Shown piece after piece: positions 1 through 9,000 of a stretch of DNA of 64,000 nucleotides (its first letter is position 1; each line of letters starts with the position of its first letter). The notes below the pieces were generated by a model. The model was not told where the DNA came from and did not search any database. It was given only the letters and a program-made list of their open reading frames with translations. Source of the stretch: Flavobacteriaceae bacterium YJPT1-3 (GTDB lineage: Bacteria > Bacteroidota > Bacteroidia > Flavobacteriales > Flavobacteriaceae). The stretch lies in the NCBI GenBank assembly GCA_029866965.1, contig CP123444.1:1405501-1469500 (forward strand), read 5' to 3'. Position numbers and translations under genes: made by a program.

Positions 1-840
1 CCGCAGTACGCCCTCTTCGTTGGTATCAATATGCCATTTGATGAGTGCAATGGCGCCTTGTTCGATTTCAATACCGGTAATGCTTCGTGGATGTACACAA
101 CTACCGTCATTGAAGAAGGCGATGTCCCCGGGTTCTGGAAACCGTGGGCGGTGCGTGTGTCCGGTTATAGTAATTACGTTATCGTTCTTTACGATCCACT
201 TTTTCGTTCGACGTTCTACCTTGATCAGTTCCTTATAATTTTTTGCCGGACTGGTGGGATCTGAGATTCCAAAAATTTGAAGTGGTTTCCATAGAATTCG
301 CACTAAAAATCGATTGATGCGCCAGCCTTGGTAATTCATCCAATCCGTTTGATGACCGTGACACATAAAAAGTTCCTGTCCTGTTTCTGCATGTTTGAGA
401 ACAAGAGCTTCCGGGATATCAATGCCCGGAAAAAGGGGTTCGTCCTGGCCTGTTTTGGGATCAAAATAACTGTAGAGATGATTCTCCCGGTAGGTTTTCC
501 TGCGGAACACCATATCGTGATCGCCCCAAAGTTTGTGGAGTCGGGCTTCTTGATGAAATTTCTTCAGTAGGTCGAATACATTTTTGTGAGCCTGTAATAT
601 GGATTCGAAAGTGAGATTCTCCCAGAGTTCATCGCCGTCGCCTAGCTCGCAGTAAGTAAAGCCGAGTTCATAGTAGTGTTTAAGTGCGTGAAAGTAGACA
701 TTCTTATTATTGGCGAAATCATCAGCAAAAGAATTGTCCCCTCTGTGGCAATCACTAAACAGGATGAATTTATCCTTATCCGTAAACGGGATCCGTTTGG
801 CTTTCTGGTAGGCTCTGTCGAGTCGACGTTGTGAAGACAT
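1..840 (-). CDS. Calcineurin-like metallophosphoesterase (C-terminus cut by window edge)
   Basis: My own translation of the reverse strand from the ATG at 838-840 stays open to base 1, so about 280 codons are visible and the C-terminus is missing. It carries the ordered metal-binding motifs of calcineurin-like phosphoesterases: FSDCHRGDN near residue 28 (D-x-H), GDGDE, GDHD (the GNHD position), and GHTHRP near residue 235. The family hydrolyses phosphoesters at a two-metal centre; the substrate cannot be told from the motifs. No signal peptide is visible, so it is probably cytoplasmic. It stands alone, 32 bases upstream of the end of the DUF3050 gene on the same strand. Confidence 0.85.
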   Translation of the reverse strand, partial: MSSQRRLDRAYQKAKRIPFTDKDKFILFSDCHRGDNSFADDFANNKNVYFHALKHYYELGFTYCELGDGDELWENLTFESILQAHKNVFDLLKKFHQEARLHKLWGDHDMVFRRKTYRENHLYSYFDPKTGQDEPLFPGIDIPEALVLKHAETGQELFMCHGHQTDWMNYQGWRINRFLVRILWKPLQIFGISDPTSPAKNYKELIKVERRTKKWIVKNDNVITITGHTHRPRFPEPGDIAFFNDGSCVHPRSITGIEIEQGAIALIKWHIDTNEEGVLR

Positions 841-872
841 AGTGCATCAAAATACGTCTAAAGGTAGCCAAT

Positions 873-1676
873 TTACACCTGAGCGCCATGTTTGCCCGTA
901 GGCATGAAGTCAGACTCTTTAATGGCTTCTGCTATTCCATCCCACAGCACTTTTCGAAGTTCCAGTGCTTTAATGGCTGTCTCCTGGGCTTCTTCCCAGC
1001 GGGTTTCATCTTCTCCACACAGTCTGCTGACCATGTCCAGTGCCATCGGGCCATGCTCGTCACCATCCAATTCAATATGACGCTCAAAATAATAGTGGAC
1101 CAGGTCGAGTTGTTCTTTAGGGAACTGGGCTTGAAGTTTTTCAATAATAGCGTGGAATAAATCCGGGATTAAATCTTCCCGTCCAAAGGTAAAGGCAGCA
1201 GCGATTTTGTGGGGTTTACCTTCTTCAATGATGGAGAAGGTGAATTGCAGGAATTTTTTGACGGATACAGGGAGATCGGCCATGGCGATAACCAGAAAAA
1301 TATCTGTGCCGTGTTTAACCTGCGCCACTACCTCCTCGATATCCGCTACTGAAGCGTTAGCCTTTCGCATGGCGTCGAGGTACATTTCAAAATGGCTTTG
1401 GCGTTCGCCAAATTTGTTCAAGTCGGTTTCCTCTGCAAGAACGATCTCGTTGATCAGATAACGAATATTGGGTGAGGCCACCGGGACCCAAGGCGTGGTG
1501 GTCCGGGTTAAGGTGACTTGCAGCGCTTTCAAAAGCGACATGAAGTCCCAGACTGCAAATACATGATGCCGCATAAAAATCCGCAGATCTTCCGGGCTTT
1601 TGATCGAAGTATATAGGGGGTGCTTCAGTAATTGCTCGCGATGAGGCTGAAGCGACTCTTGAAGTTTTAGGAGCAT
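873..1676 (-). CDS. DUF3050 family protein (heme-oxygenase-like helical fold)
   Basis: All-helical protein resembling DUF3050: HPLYTSIKSPEDLRIFMRHHVFAVWDFMSLLKALQ near the N-terminus, and later a conserved YYFERHIELDGDEHGPMAL stretch with several His and Glu residues that could bind metal. The family is structurally related to heme oxygenase and TenA-like proteins, and its reaction is not established. The frame is open to 1721, but the first 15 residues (MPCSFFTFAYLNFTP) do not look like the family, so I prefer the ATG at 1674-1676, giving 267 residues. It follows the acyl-CoA dehydrogenase on the same strand after about 100 bases; a functional link is not evident. Confidence 0.8.
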   Translation of the reverse strand: MLLKLQESLQPHREQLLKHPLYTSIKSPEDLRIFMRHHVFAVWDFMSLLKALQVTLTRTTTPWVPVASPNIRYLINEIVLAEETDLNKFGERQSHFEMYLDAMRKANASVADIEEVVAQVKHGTDIFLVIAMADLPVSVKKFLQFTFSIIEEGKPHKIAAAFTFGREDLIPDLFHAIIEKLQAQFPKEQLDLVHYYFERHIELDGDEHGPMALDMVSRLCGEDETRWEEAQETAIKALELRKVLWDGIAEAIKESDFMPTGKHGAQV

Positions 1677-1775
1677 AGGAGTGAAATTTAAGTAAGCAAA
1701 AGTAAAAAAGGAGCAGGGCATGCTAAAGCAATCCTTGCTAATTCTTCGTTAAGGCCTTAAAAATCAGTTCCTGGA

Positions 1776-2954
1776 TCAATTGAAGGCATTGAGCCCAGTG
1801 ATGTCCAGACCCGTGATCAATAGATGGATGTCGTGCGTACCTTCATAGGTCACTACACTTTCCAAATTCATCATATGACGCATGATCGAGTATTCTCCGG
1901 TGATCCCCATACCTCCTAAGATCTGGCGAGCTTCCCTGGCCACCTTTAGGGCCATGTCCACATTGTTCCGTTTGGCCATAGAAATCTGGGCAGAAGTAGC
2001 TCGATCTTCGTTTTTCAGTTGTCCCAAACGAAGGGCCAGTAATTGGGCCTTAGTGATCTCGGTAATCATCTCCGCTAATTTTTTTTGTTGCAATTGGAAA
2101 CCACCAATGGGTTTTCCAAATTGGGTGCGCTCTTTGGCATAGCGAAGCGCAGTATCATAACAGTCCATGGCAGCTCCGATCGCACCCCAGGAAATTCCAT
2201 AGCGGGCAGAATCCAAACAACCTAAAGGAGCTCCTAAACCGCTTTTATTAGGTAGTAAATTTTCTTTGGGCACTTTGACATTATCAAAGATCAGCTCTCC
2301 GGTGGCCGAAGCGCGTAGCGACCATTTGTTGTGCGTCTCAGGGGTGGAGAAACCTTCCATCCCGCGCTCGACGATCAGCCCGTGAATTCGACCTTCTTCA
2401 TTTTTGGCCCAGACCACTGCAATATCGGCAAAGGGGGCGTTGGAGATCCAGAGCTTGGCCCCATTAAGCAGATAGTGGTCTCCCTGGTCCTTATAATTGG
2501 TGGTCATCCCTCCGGGATTGGAACCGTGATCCGGTTCGGTCAATCCAAAACAGCCCATAAATTCACCGGAGGCTAGTTTAGGCAGGTATTTTTTACGCTG
2601 CTCTTCGGTTCCGTATTTATAAATTGGATACATCACTAAGGATGATTGTACCGAGGCCGTGGAGCGTACTCCGGAGTCACCACGTTCGATCTCCTGCATG
2701 ATCAGGCCATAAGAAATTTGATCCAGTCCGGCACCACCATATTCTTCCGGAATGTAGGGTCCAAAGGCACCAATTTCAGCCAGACCCTTAATGATCGATT
2801 TCGGGAATTCCGCTTTTTGTGCTGCCTCCTCAATAATGGGAGATACATCGCGTTTGACCCATTCTCGTGCGGCCTGGCGCACAAGTTGGTGTTCTTCAGA
2901 AAGAAGGTCATCTATTTGGTAGTAATCAGGGGCTTCAAATAAATCCGGTTTCAT
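1776..2954 (-). CDS. gcdH: Acyl-CoA dehydrogenase, glutaryl-CoA dehydrogenase type
   Basis: A full-length 392-residue FAD-dependent acyl-CoA dehydrogenase. The motif GCFGLTEPDHGSNPGGM (near residue 135) is the FAD/substrate-binding signature, and the C-terminal YEGTHDIHLLITG (Glu at about 371) supplies the catalytic base, as in glutaryl-CoA dehydrogenases. Those enzymes oxidise and decarboxylate glutaryl-CoA to crotonyl-CoA in lysine and tryptophan breakdown. The exact acyl substrate is inferred from overall likeness. It is transcribed alone from a promoter placed about 20 bases before the ATG; trmN6 ends upstream on the same strand. Confidence 0.88.
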   Translation of the reverse strand: MKPDLFEAPDYYQIDDLLSEEHQLVRQAAREWVKRDVSPIIEEAAQKAEFPKSIIKGLAEIGAFGPYIPEEYGGAGLDQISYGLIMQEIERGDSGVRSTASVQSSLVMYPIYKYGTEEQRKKYLPKLASGEFMGCFGLTEPDHGSNPGGMTTNYKDQGDHYLLNGAKLWISNAPFADIAVVWAKNEEGRIHGLIVERGMEGFSTPETHNKWSLRASATGELIFDNVKVPKENLLPNKSGLGAPLGCLDSARYGISWGAIGAAMDCYDTALRYAKERTQFGKPIGGFQLQQKKLAEMITEITKAQLLALRLGQLKNEDRATSAQISMAKRNNVDMALKVAREARQILGGMGITGEYSIMRHMMNLESVVTYEGTHDIHLLITGLDITGLNAFN

Positions 2955-2973
2955 AGCGCAATTTTAAGGTGAA

Positions 2974-3004
2974 CAAAAGTAACGAAAGCGTTTTCGTTGC
3001 CCAA
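2974..3004 (-). promoter_or_regulatory. Probable promoter of the acyl-CoA dehydrogenase gene with an embedded palindrome
   Basis: On the reverse strand TTG (3004-3002), a 20-base spacer and TACTTTTG (2981-2974) match the Bacteroidetes promoter form TTG-N17-23-TAnnTTTG. The -7 box lies 20 bases before the ATG. Between the boxes, 2980-2998 holds an inverted repeat (AACGAAA / TTTCGTT), a plausible repressor operator; it could also serve as a weak terminator for trmN6. Confidence 0.6.
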
Positions 3005-3012
3005 GTCTCCAC

Positions 3013-3768
3013 CTACATTTTAAGATAAAACTCTTTAGTGAGATTCTGGTATTCGGGCGTGTATTGATGGCGCTCTGTTTCAATGATCAGTTCCTCCCTT
3101 ACGATTTTGCTTTCCTGCCTGCCTGCAGGCAGTTCGCGAAAGCTGAACTGGAGTAAACATCGCTTGACCGATGTTTCCGGGCGCCCCTTCACCCGGGTCA
3201 TGCGATTCAAATGCAAACCATGACGCTGTGCCAGCTTGATAAAATCAGGGGTTTCGCTGGCCGGCAGGATGGTCGAGAATAGTCCGTCTGAGGCCAGGAG
3301 CAATGTAACTCCTACGATCAGTTGTTCAAAAGGGAGTTCGTTGGGTATCCGAGCCTGATTCCTTGCCGGATCAAGAGTGCTAGTACCACCTCGGTAAAAA
3401 GGAGGATTACAACAAATAAGATCATAAGGAGGATCGTCAGCAAACTCCTCCGCAAATTCCTGAAAGGAGGCGTGGTAGCAGAACAAGCGATCATTCCACG
3501 GACTCGCCTCAAAATTAAAAGTGGCCTGCTCGTAAGCTGCAGCATTGATCTCCACGGCATCAATCTGTTCTGCGCTGGAGCGCTGAGCGAGCATCAAAGC
3601 AATCAATCCGCTGCCACTGCCAATGTCCAGCATGCGGTAGGGAGGCAATGCTCCGGGAAGCTGCAGGGGTGTCCAGGCGCCTATAAGCACACCGTCAGTG
3701 CCCACTTTCATGGCAGCTTGATCCTGATGCACAGTAAATTGTTTGAAATGAAAAGGCTTCGAACTCAT
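3013..3768 (-). CDS. trmN6: tRNA1(Val) (adenine(37)-N6)-methyltransferase
   Basis: A 251-residue class I SAM methyltransferase. MLDIGSGSGLIALMLAQR (residues 46-63) is the SAM-binding loop, and CCNPPFY (119-125) is the NPPF/Y motif of N6-adenine methyltransferases. The start (HFKQFTVHQDQAAMKVGTDGVLIGAW) is typical of YfiC/TrmN6, which methylates A37 of tRNA-Val. It overlaps the end of rimM by four bases (ATGA) and is translationally coupled in an rpsP-rimM-trmN6 operon. An in-frame palindromic insertion at 3109-3143 adds the residues ELPAGRQES close to the C-terminus. Confidence 0.9.
   Translation of the reverse strand: MSSKPFHFKQFTVHQDQAAMKVGTDGVLIGAWTPLQLPGALPPYRMLDIGSGSGLIALMLAQRSSAEQIDAVEINAAAYEQATFNFEASPWNDRLFCYHASFQEFAEEFADDPPYDLICCNPPFYRGGTSTLDPARNQARIPNELPFEQLIVGVTLLLASDGLFSTILPASETPDFIKLAQRHGLHLNRMTRVKGRPETSVKRCLLQFSFRELPAGRQESKIVREELIIETERHQYTPEYQNLTKEFYLKM
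3109..3143. repeat. Nested palindrome inserted in trmN6
   Basis: GCTTTC (3109-3114) and TTCGCGAAAGC (3133-3143) are outer arms. They enclose an inner palindrome CTGCCTGC...GCAGGCAG (3115-3132). The unit is read in frame as SFRELPAGRQES. The same architecture is found at 12121-12182 inside the DUF58 gene. Confidence 0.75.
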
Positions 3769-4288
3769 AGGTAGAGATCGATCAGGCCTTCCGGGGTCTC
3801 TAAATGAATCGTTTTATTAATCTTGTCCACTTTTTTGATAAAATCATCATTCATGGGGATCAGTACTTCTTTCCCGTCTCGATTGATCTCAAACAACGCT
3901 TGGGCGGTATTGTCGTTCACTCCGGTAATGACTCCAACAGACCCGTAGTGTTCGTCAGTAACCGTAAAGCCAATAATTTCATGAAAGTAAAACTTGTCTT
4001 CTGGCAAATCCGGCAATTGGTCTAAAGGCAGATAAAGATCAGCGCCAATGAGATCGTCTGCATCGGCTTCGCTGTCGACATCGTCAAATTGAATGCGCAA
4101 CAGCGTGGACTTATGCAATTGGCTGGAATTCAAAAAAATGGAATCAGTTTATTGCCGAAGTCGACAAATACTGATTCCATTCCTACATAGTTTTCCGGTT
4201 CATCGGTATCCAGCTTGGCCAGCACCTCTCCTTTAAAACTAAATTTTCTAACGATTTTACCCAGATAAAAACAATTTGCTTTCTCCAT
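3765..4288 (-). pseudogene. rimM: Ribosome maturation factor RimM, split by a one-base frameshift
   Basis: RimM binds S19 and helps mature the 30S subunit head. The N-terminal part starts at the ATG 4286-4288 ([34 protein letters not shown]) and stops at TGA 4130-4132 after ...KLIPFF. The rest, NSSQLHKSTLLRIQFDDVDSEADADDLIG..., continues to 3765 in another frame. Together they give about 174 residues, the normal family size, with the RimM barrel and the PRC-barrel half. The break lies in a run of seven A (T on the coding strand) at 4132-4138; one extra base would restore [11 protein letters not shown]. It may be a sequencing error, a real mutation, or slippage during expression. It lies 13 bases after rpsP. 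Confidence 0.9.
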
Positions 4289-4301
4289 GGGTGCTAAGCA
4301 A

Positions 4302-4976
4302 TTACTCTTCTTCGTTAGCTGCTTTTTTCTCCTCTTTCTTGGCTTCCGCCTTTGGAGCTTCTGCTTCCTCTTTCTTAGGCTCTTCTTTTGCTTTCTCAGC
4401 GTGCGCTTCGTCAGCATGATCCTTATCTGAGGTTTCTGCTGCCGGAGCTTCTTTTGCTGGTGCTTCTTCAGCAGCCGGAGCTTCTTCAGTGGCTTCAGCG
4501 CTGGTCTCTTCAGCTACTTCCTCTTCAGCTGGAGCTGCTGCAGCGATACGCGCCTCATTGGCTTTCTTTTCAGCTGCTTTAGCTTCTGCTCGAGCCTGAG
4601 CTTCTTCCTTAGAAAGATTTTCTTTTTTGGCTTCGATCTTCGCTTGTTTTTCTTCCAACCAGGCTTGAAACTTCTTCTCTGCTTCTTCCTCGGTTAATGC
4701 TCCTTTGGCAACACCGCCCATAAGATGATGCTTCAGCATCGCTCCTTTATAGGAAAGCAAACGCTTCGCAGTCTCAGAAGGTTGTGCTCCATTTTGGAGC
4801 CATTTTACAGCACCATCCACATCCAGGTCAATCACTGCTGGATTGGTATTGGGGTTATACACACCCAATTTCTCCAGGTATTTACCATCTCTTTTTGCGC
4901 GGGAATCCGCTGCTACGACCCAATAAAAAGGCTTTCCTTTTTTACCGTGACGTTGTAATCTAATCTTTACTGGCAT
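4302..4976 (-). CDS. rpsP: 30S ribosomal protein S16 with long charged C-terminal tail
   Basis: Residues 1 to about 80 are canonical S16 ([26 protein letters not shown], then [10 protein letters not shown] and [19 protein letters not shown]), a 30S assembly protein. The protein then runs on for about 140 more residues rich in Ala, Glu and Lys, apparently disordered or coiled-coil and low in complexity. S16 of most bacteria is 80-90 residues; long tails are known in Bacteroidetes, so this is not by itself an error. It is the first gene of rpsP-rimM-trmN6. Confidence 0.95.
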   Translation of the reverse strand: MPVKIRLQRHGKKGKPFYWVVAADSRAKRDGKYLEKLGVYNPNTNPAVIDLDVDGAVKWLQNGAQPSETAKRLLSYKGAMLKHHLMGGVAKGALTEEEAEKKFQAWLEEKQAKIEAKKENLSKEEAQARAEAKAAEKKANEARIAAAAPAEEEVAEETSAEATEEAPAAEEAPAKEAPAAETSDKDHADEAHAEKAKEEPKKEEAEAPKAEAKKEEKKAANEEE

Positions 4977-4990
4977 AGTAATTTATTTTT

Positions 4991-5030
4991 GGGGTACCCG
5001 ACCCCGGTTATAATTTAGCGTGCAAAGATA
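4991..5030 (-). promoter_or_regulatory. Promoter -7 box and leader hairpin of rpsP
   Basis: On the reverse strand TATCTTTG (5030-5023) fits TAnnTTTG. Between it and the rpsP ATG a GGGGT/ACCCC stem (4991-5005) sits in the leader and could take part in autoregulation. No convincing -33 box was found. Confidence 0.5.
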
Positions 5031-5461
5031 GCATATTTTTTAAGCTTATGGAACCAATCATTTATTTAAATCTTCGATTGGCATTTTCGTGTAAGTATTT
5101 GTCAGTCAGCTTATTTGCCTGAACCGAGATAAATCCTTTAGACGTATTTTACGAGGGAAAGCCCAGTCGTCTTCTCATTTTAAGAACCCTACGATCAAGA
5201 TGTCATTCGAATCAAGCATGATAATTATTCTATTAAAGGCAGTTTAAGTGCCTTGATAGGATTTTGGGTGTATCCGATAGATAAGATCTGGGCAGTACCG
5301 GCAAAACGAGTCATAGTTGATCCTTCACACTTTTTAATTGTAAAACCTTTCTAATAGCTTGTTAAAGACTGTTAAGCCCCATGAATACTGGGGTTCTATG
5401 CTTATATTATTGTTGTTGATGTGATACAAAAAGCATCGTTAAAAAAGTTTTTGAAATTAAA
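5031..5461. other. Non-coding stretch upstream of the PA2169-type gene
   Basis: About 430 bases between the divergent rpsP and PA2169-family genes. I see no frame with protein-like composition and no tRNA. A weak CCCC/GGGG hairpin (5377-5393) is the only structure, and no clear TAnnTTTG promoter was found for the downstream gene. Confidence 0.4.
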
Positions 5462-5923
5462 ATGAAGACAGATATAATGAAGTACACTGAGAAAATTTCA
5501 AACGAATTAAATGAACTACTAACAAGAAACTATGACGCAGAAGCTGGATATAAAATGGCGGCCGATCGCGTTGAAAATCCGGAATTAAAGAAGTTTTTCA
5601 ATGAACGCGCTAAAGATCGTTACGATTTTGGACACCAATTGAAGAATGAAATCGTGAGTTATGGCGAAACACCGGACAAAGGAACAAGTTTTAAAGGCGA
5701 CATGCATAGAACTTGGATGAATTTGAAAACAGCCTTATCCTCAAATAATGAAGAAGTCTTATTAGAAGAGGCGATTCGAGGAGAAAAAGAGTTCATTGAG
5801 ACGTATAACGAGTTGTTGCAAGAAGAAAATTTAGCACCAACGACTGAAAGTCTTATTAAAGTACAGAGAGATTCCGTACAGAATACACTCAGAGAAATAA
5901 AAATCTTTGAAACTGTAGCCTAA
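5462..5923 (+). CDS. PA2169 family four-helix-bundle protein (DUF2383)
   Basis: A 153-residue soluble, highly charged helical protein. MKYTEKISNELNELLTRNYDAEAGYKMAADRVENPELKKFF matches the ferritin-like DUF2383/PA2169 family, which carries Glu and His residues at positions suited to metal binding. The function is not established; in several bacteria such genes respond to stress or stationary phase. The ATG at 5462 was kept; an in-frame ATG at 5477 (MKYTEK) is equally possible. It is monocistronic, followed by a strong terminator. Confidence 0.85.
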   Translation: MKTDIMKYTEKISNELNELLTRNYDAEAGYKMAADRVENPELKKFFNERAKDRYDFGHQLKNEIVSYGETPDKGTSFKGDMHRTWMNLKTALSSNNEEVLLEEAIRGEKEFIETYNELLQEENLAPTTESLIKVQRDSVQNTLREIKIFETVA

Positions 5924-5940
5924 TATCTCGTACTTCAGAG

Positions 5941-5973
5941 AAAAAGGTTGGACCGTTTGGTCCAGCCTTTTTC
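5941..5973 (+). terminator. Rho-independent terminator after the PA2169 family gene
   Basis: GGTTGGACC (5946-5954), GTTT loop, GGTCCAGCC (5959-5967) and a T run. The A run before the stem makes it potentially bidirectional. Confidence 0.85.
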
Positions 5974-6000
5974 TGTTTACAACAATTGATAACTGATGCA

Positions 6001-6032
6001 TAAAGCCGTTCCACAGAACGGCTTTATTTTTT
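6001..6032 (+). terminator. Second tandem terminator
   Basis: A perfect 11-base stem TAAAGCCGTTC / GAACGGCTTTA (6001-6026) with a CACA loop and a T6 tail, 28 bases after the first terminator. The pair insulates dnaE from upstream transcription. Confidence 0.8.
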
Positions 6033-6082
6033 AAATTTCCGGTCCCTTTAAATCCTGCTCAGACCAGACGAAAAGATACCCT

Positions 6083-9000
6083 ATGTACCTGATTTTTGAT
6101 ACAGAAACAACCGGACTACCCAGAGATTGGAACGCTCCAATCACTGACAGCGATAATTGGCCAAGAGCGATACAGATTGCCTGGCAATTGCATGATGGTC
6201 TGGGTAATCTGCTGGAGCATCAGGATTATTTAATCAAGCCTGAAGGTTTTGACATACCCTATGATGCCGAGCGCATACATGGGATTTCCACCGCCTTAGC
6301 CGTAGAACGGGGAGCTCCTCTGGAGGACGTTCTTGAGCATTTCAGAAATGCCCTGGACCGGGCTCGATTTGTCGTGGGTCAAAATGTTGGTTTTGATGTC
6401 AATATCATGGGTGCTGAATTCCATCGTTTGCAGATGGATAATTCGCTGCAAGAGCTTCCAGTCCTGGATACCTGTACGGAAACCACGGCACAATTGTGTC
6501 AGATCCCCGGAGGGCGCGGAGGAAAATTTAAATTGCCCACCCTTACTGAACTTCACGAGTTCTTGTTCGATGAGGCTTTTGAGGACGCTCATAACGCTAC
6601 GGCTGATGTGGAGGCGACCACCCGTTGCTTTTTTGAACTGATCCGTCGCCGCTTGTTCAGTCAGGAGGAACTGAACGTGCAGCCGGATTATTTCGAGCGA
6701 TTCCGCGAAGCGCATCCCCAGCCGGTATCCGCGGTGGGTCTGCAGCACGTGAATCTGAAAGCAGCCTCGGAGGCCTTGCAGAAAAAGCAGGCAGAACCGG
6801 AAACAGGCATCACTCGCGCAGAACGCCAAGAGATTGAAGCTCAACTGGAGGATGTAGAATTTGTACATCTGCACAATCACACCCAGTTTTCCATTCTTCA
6901 GTCCACATCCAGCGTAAGCGATCTGGTCTCAGCCACCGCCAAACACAGAATGCGCGCAGTAGCCATCACAGATACGGCCAATATGATGGGGGCGTTTCAT
7001 TTCGTGAAAGCGATCAATGCCTATAACAAAACCGTTACAGCAGACGCTGAAACTCCCGCTGAACCGATCAAAGGGATAATTGGGTGTGAGTTCAATGTCT
7101 GTATGGACCACACCAATAAAAATCAAAAAGACAATGGTTATCAGGTGGTGCTACTTGCTAAAAACAAAGAGGGCTATCACAACCTGGCCAAGATGGCGTC
7201 CATCGCCTATACCGAGGGGTTCTACTACGTGCCCCGTATTGACCGGAAGATCATTGAACAGTACAAAGACCATTTGATCGCCCTTACGGGGAATTTATAC
7301 GGAGAAGTTCCTTCGAAGATTCTCAATGTAGGTGAAAACCAAGCGGAAGAAGCGCTGCTCTGGTGGAAATCACAATTTGCCGACGATCTCTATGTGGAGA
7401 TCATGCGTCACGGTCAGGAAGATGAAGATCGGGTGAATCCTGTATTGGTCAAGCTTTCGCGAAAGCATGACCTCAAGCTCATTGCTGCCAATAATACCTT
7501 TTACATTGACAAGGAAGATGCTGATGCCCATGACATCTTGCTATGCATCAAGGATGGCGAAAAGATCACCACGCCCAAGGGTCGCGGCAGGGGCTATCGA
7601 TACGGTCTGCCCAATGAGGAGTACTACTTCAAGAGCGGAGCAGAAATGAAAGCGCTGTTTACGGATCTTCCAGAGGCCATTACCAATGTGCAAGAGGTGG
7701 TGAATAAGATCGAATCCTACGAATTGGCTCGTGAGGTGTTGCTTCCCAAGTTTGATATTCCGGAGCGATTTGTTGCACAAGAAGATGAAGAGGATGGAGG
7801 GAAACGCGGAGAGAATGCTTATTTGCGCCATCTGACTTACGAAGGCGCCAAAGCGCGTTATGGCGAATTGACCGAGGCCATTAGGACCCGACTGGATTTT
7901 GAGCTCAGCGTCATTGAGAATACCGGATATCCCGGTTATTTTCTCATTGTGGAAGACTTTATTCGAGAGGCCAGAAATATGGGGGTTTCAGTGGGCCCGG
8001 GGAGAGGGTCTGCGGCAGGGAGTGCCGTGGCCTACTGCTTGAAGATCACCAATATTGATCCCATCAAGTACGATTTGCTTTTTGAGCGTTTCTTGAATCC
8101 AGATCGAGTCAGTATGCCGGATATCGATATTGATTTTGATGATGAGGGTCGCAGCCGGGTGATGGATTATGTGATCAATAAATACGGGTCCAATCAGGTG
8201 GCCCAGATCATCACCTATGGCACCATGGCGGCTAAATCTTCCATAAGGGATACAGCGCGGGTATTGGATCTGCCGCTGCATGACGCTGACCGCATTGCCA
8301 AATTGATCCCCGCCATGAGTAAGCTCAACAAGATCTTAGGCAAGGAGGAGTCGGAGTTGAGGTCTAAGTTCCGCAACGAAGACATGGTCAAGATCAATGA
8401 GTTATTGAACCTGTACGAGGGAGACGATGCGGAGGGAAGAATGCTGCGGCAAGCGAAACAACTGGAAGGCTCTTTGCGGAATACGGGAATTCACGCCTGT
8501 GGAGTGATCATTACCCCGGACGATATTACCAATTTCGTACCGGTGGCTACGGCTAAGGATTCAGAACTTTACGTTACCCAGTTCGACAACTCGGTGGTCG
8601 AGGAAGCTGGATTGTTGAAAATGGACTTTCTAGGTCTGAAGACCTTGACCCTGATCAAGGACACGGTTAAAATCGTAAAACACAAGCACGGCGTTGATCT
8701 GGATCCGGAACAGTTTCCTCTGGATGATGAAAAGACTTACGAGCTATTCCAGCGTGGAGATACCGTGGGGATCTTCCAATATGAATCGGTAGGGATGCAG
8801 AAACACATGCAAGCCCTGAAGCCGACTGTTTTTGAAGATCTTATTGCCATGAATGCTCTGTATCGTCCGGGGCCTATGGAATACATTCCGAGCTTTATTC
8901 GCAGGAAGCATGGGGAGGAAGAGATCGTCTACGACCTTCCGGCCATGGAGGAATACCTGAAAGAGACCTACGGAATCACCGTATACCAGGAGCAGGTGAT

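Noticed and set aside
20-570. Forward-strand open frames in the first 600 bases
   Set aside because: The reverse strand encodes a metallophosphoesterase with all its motifs across this stretch.
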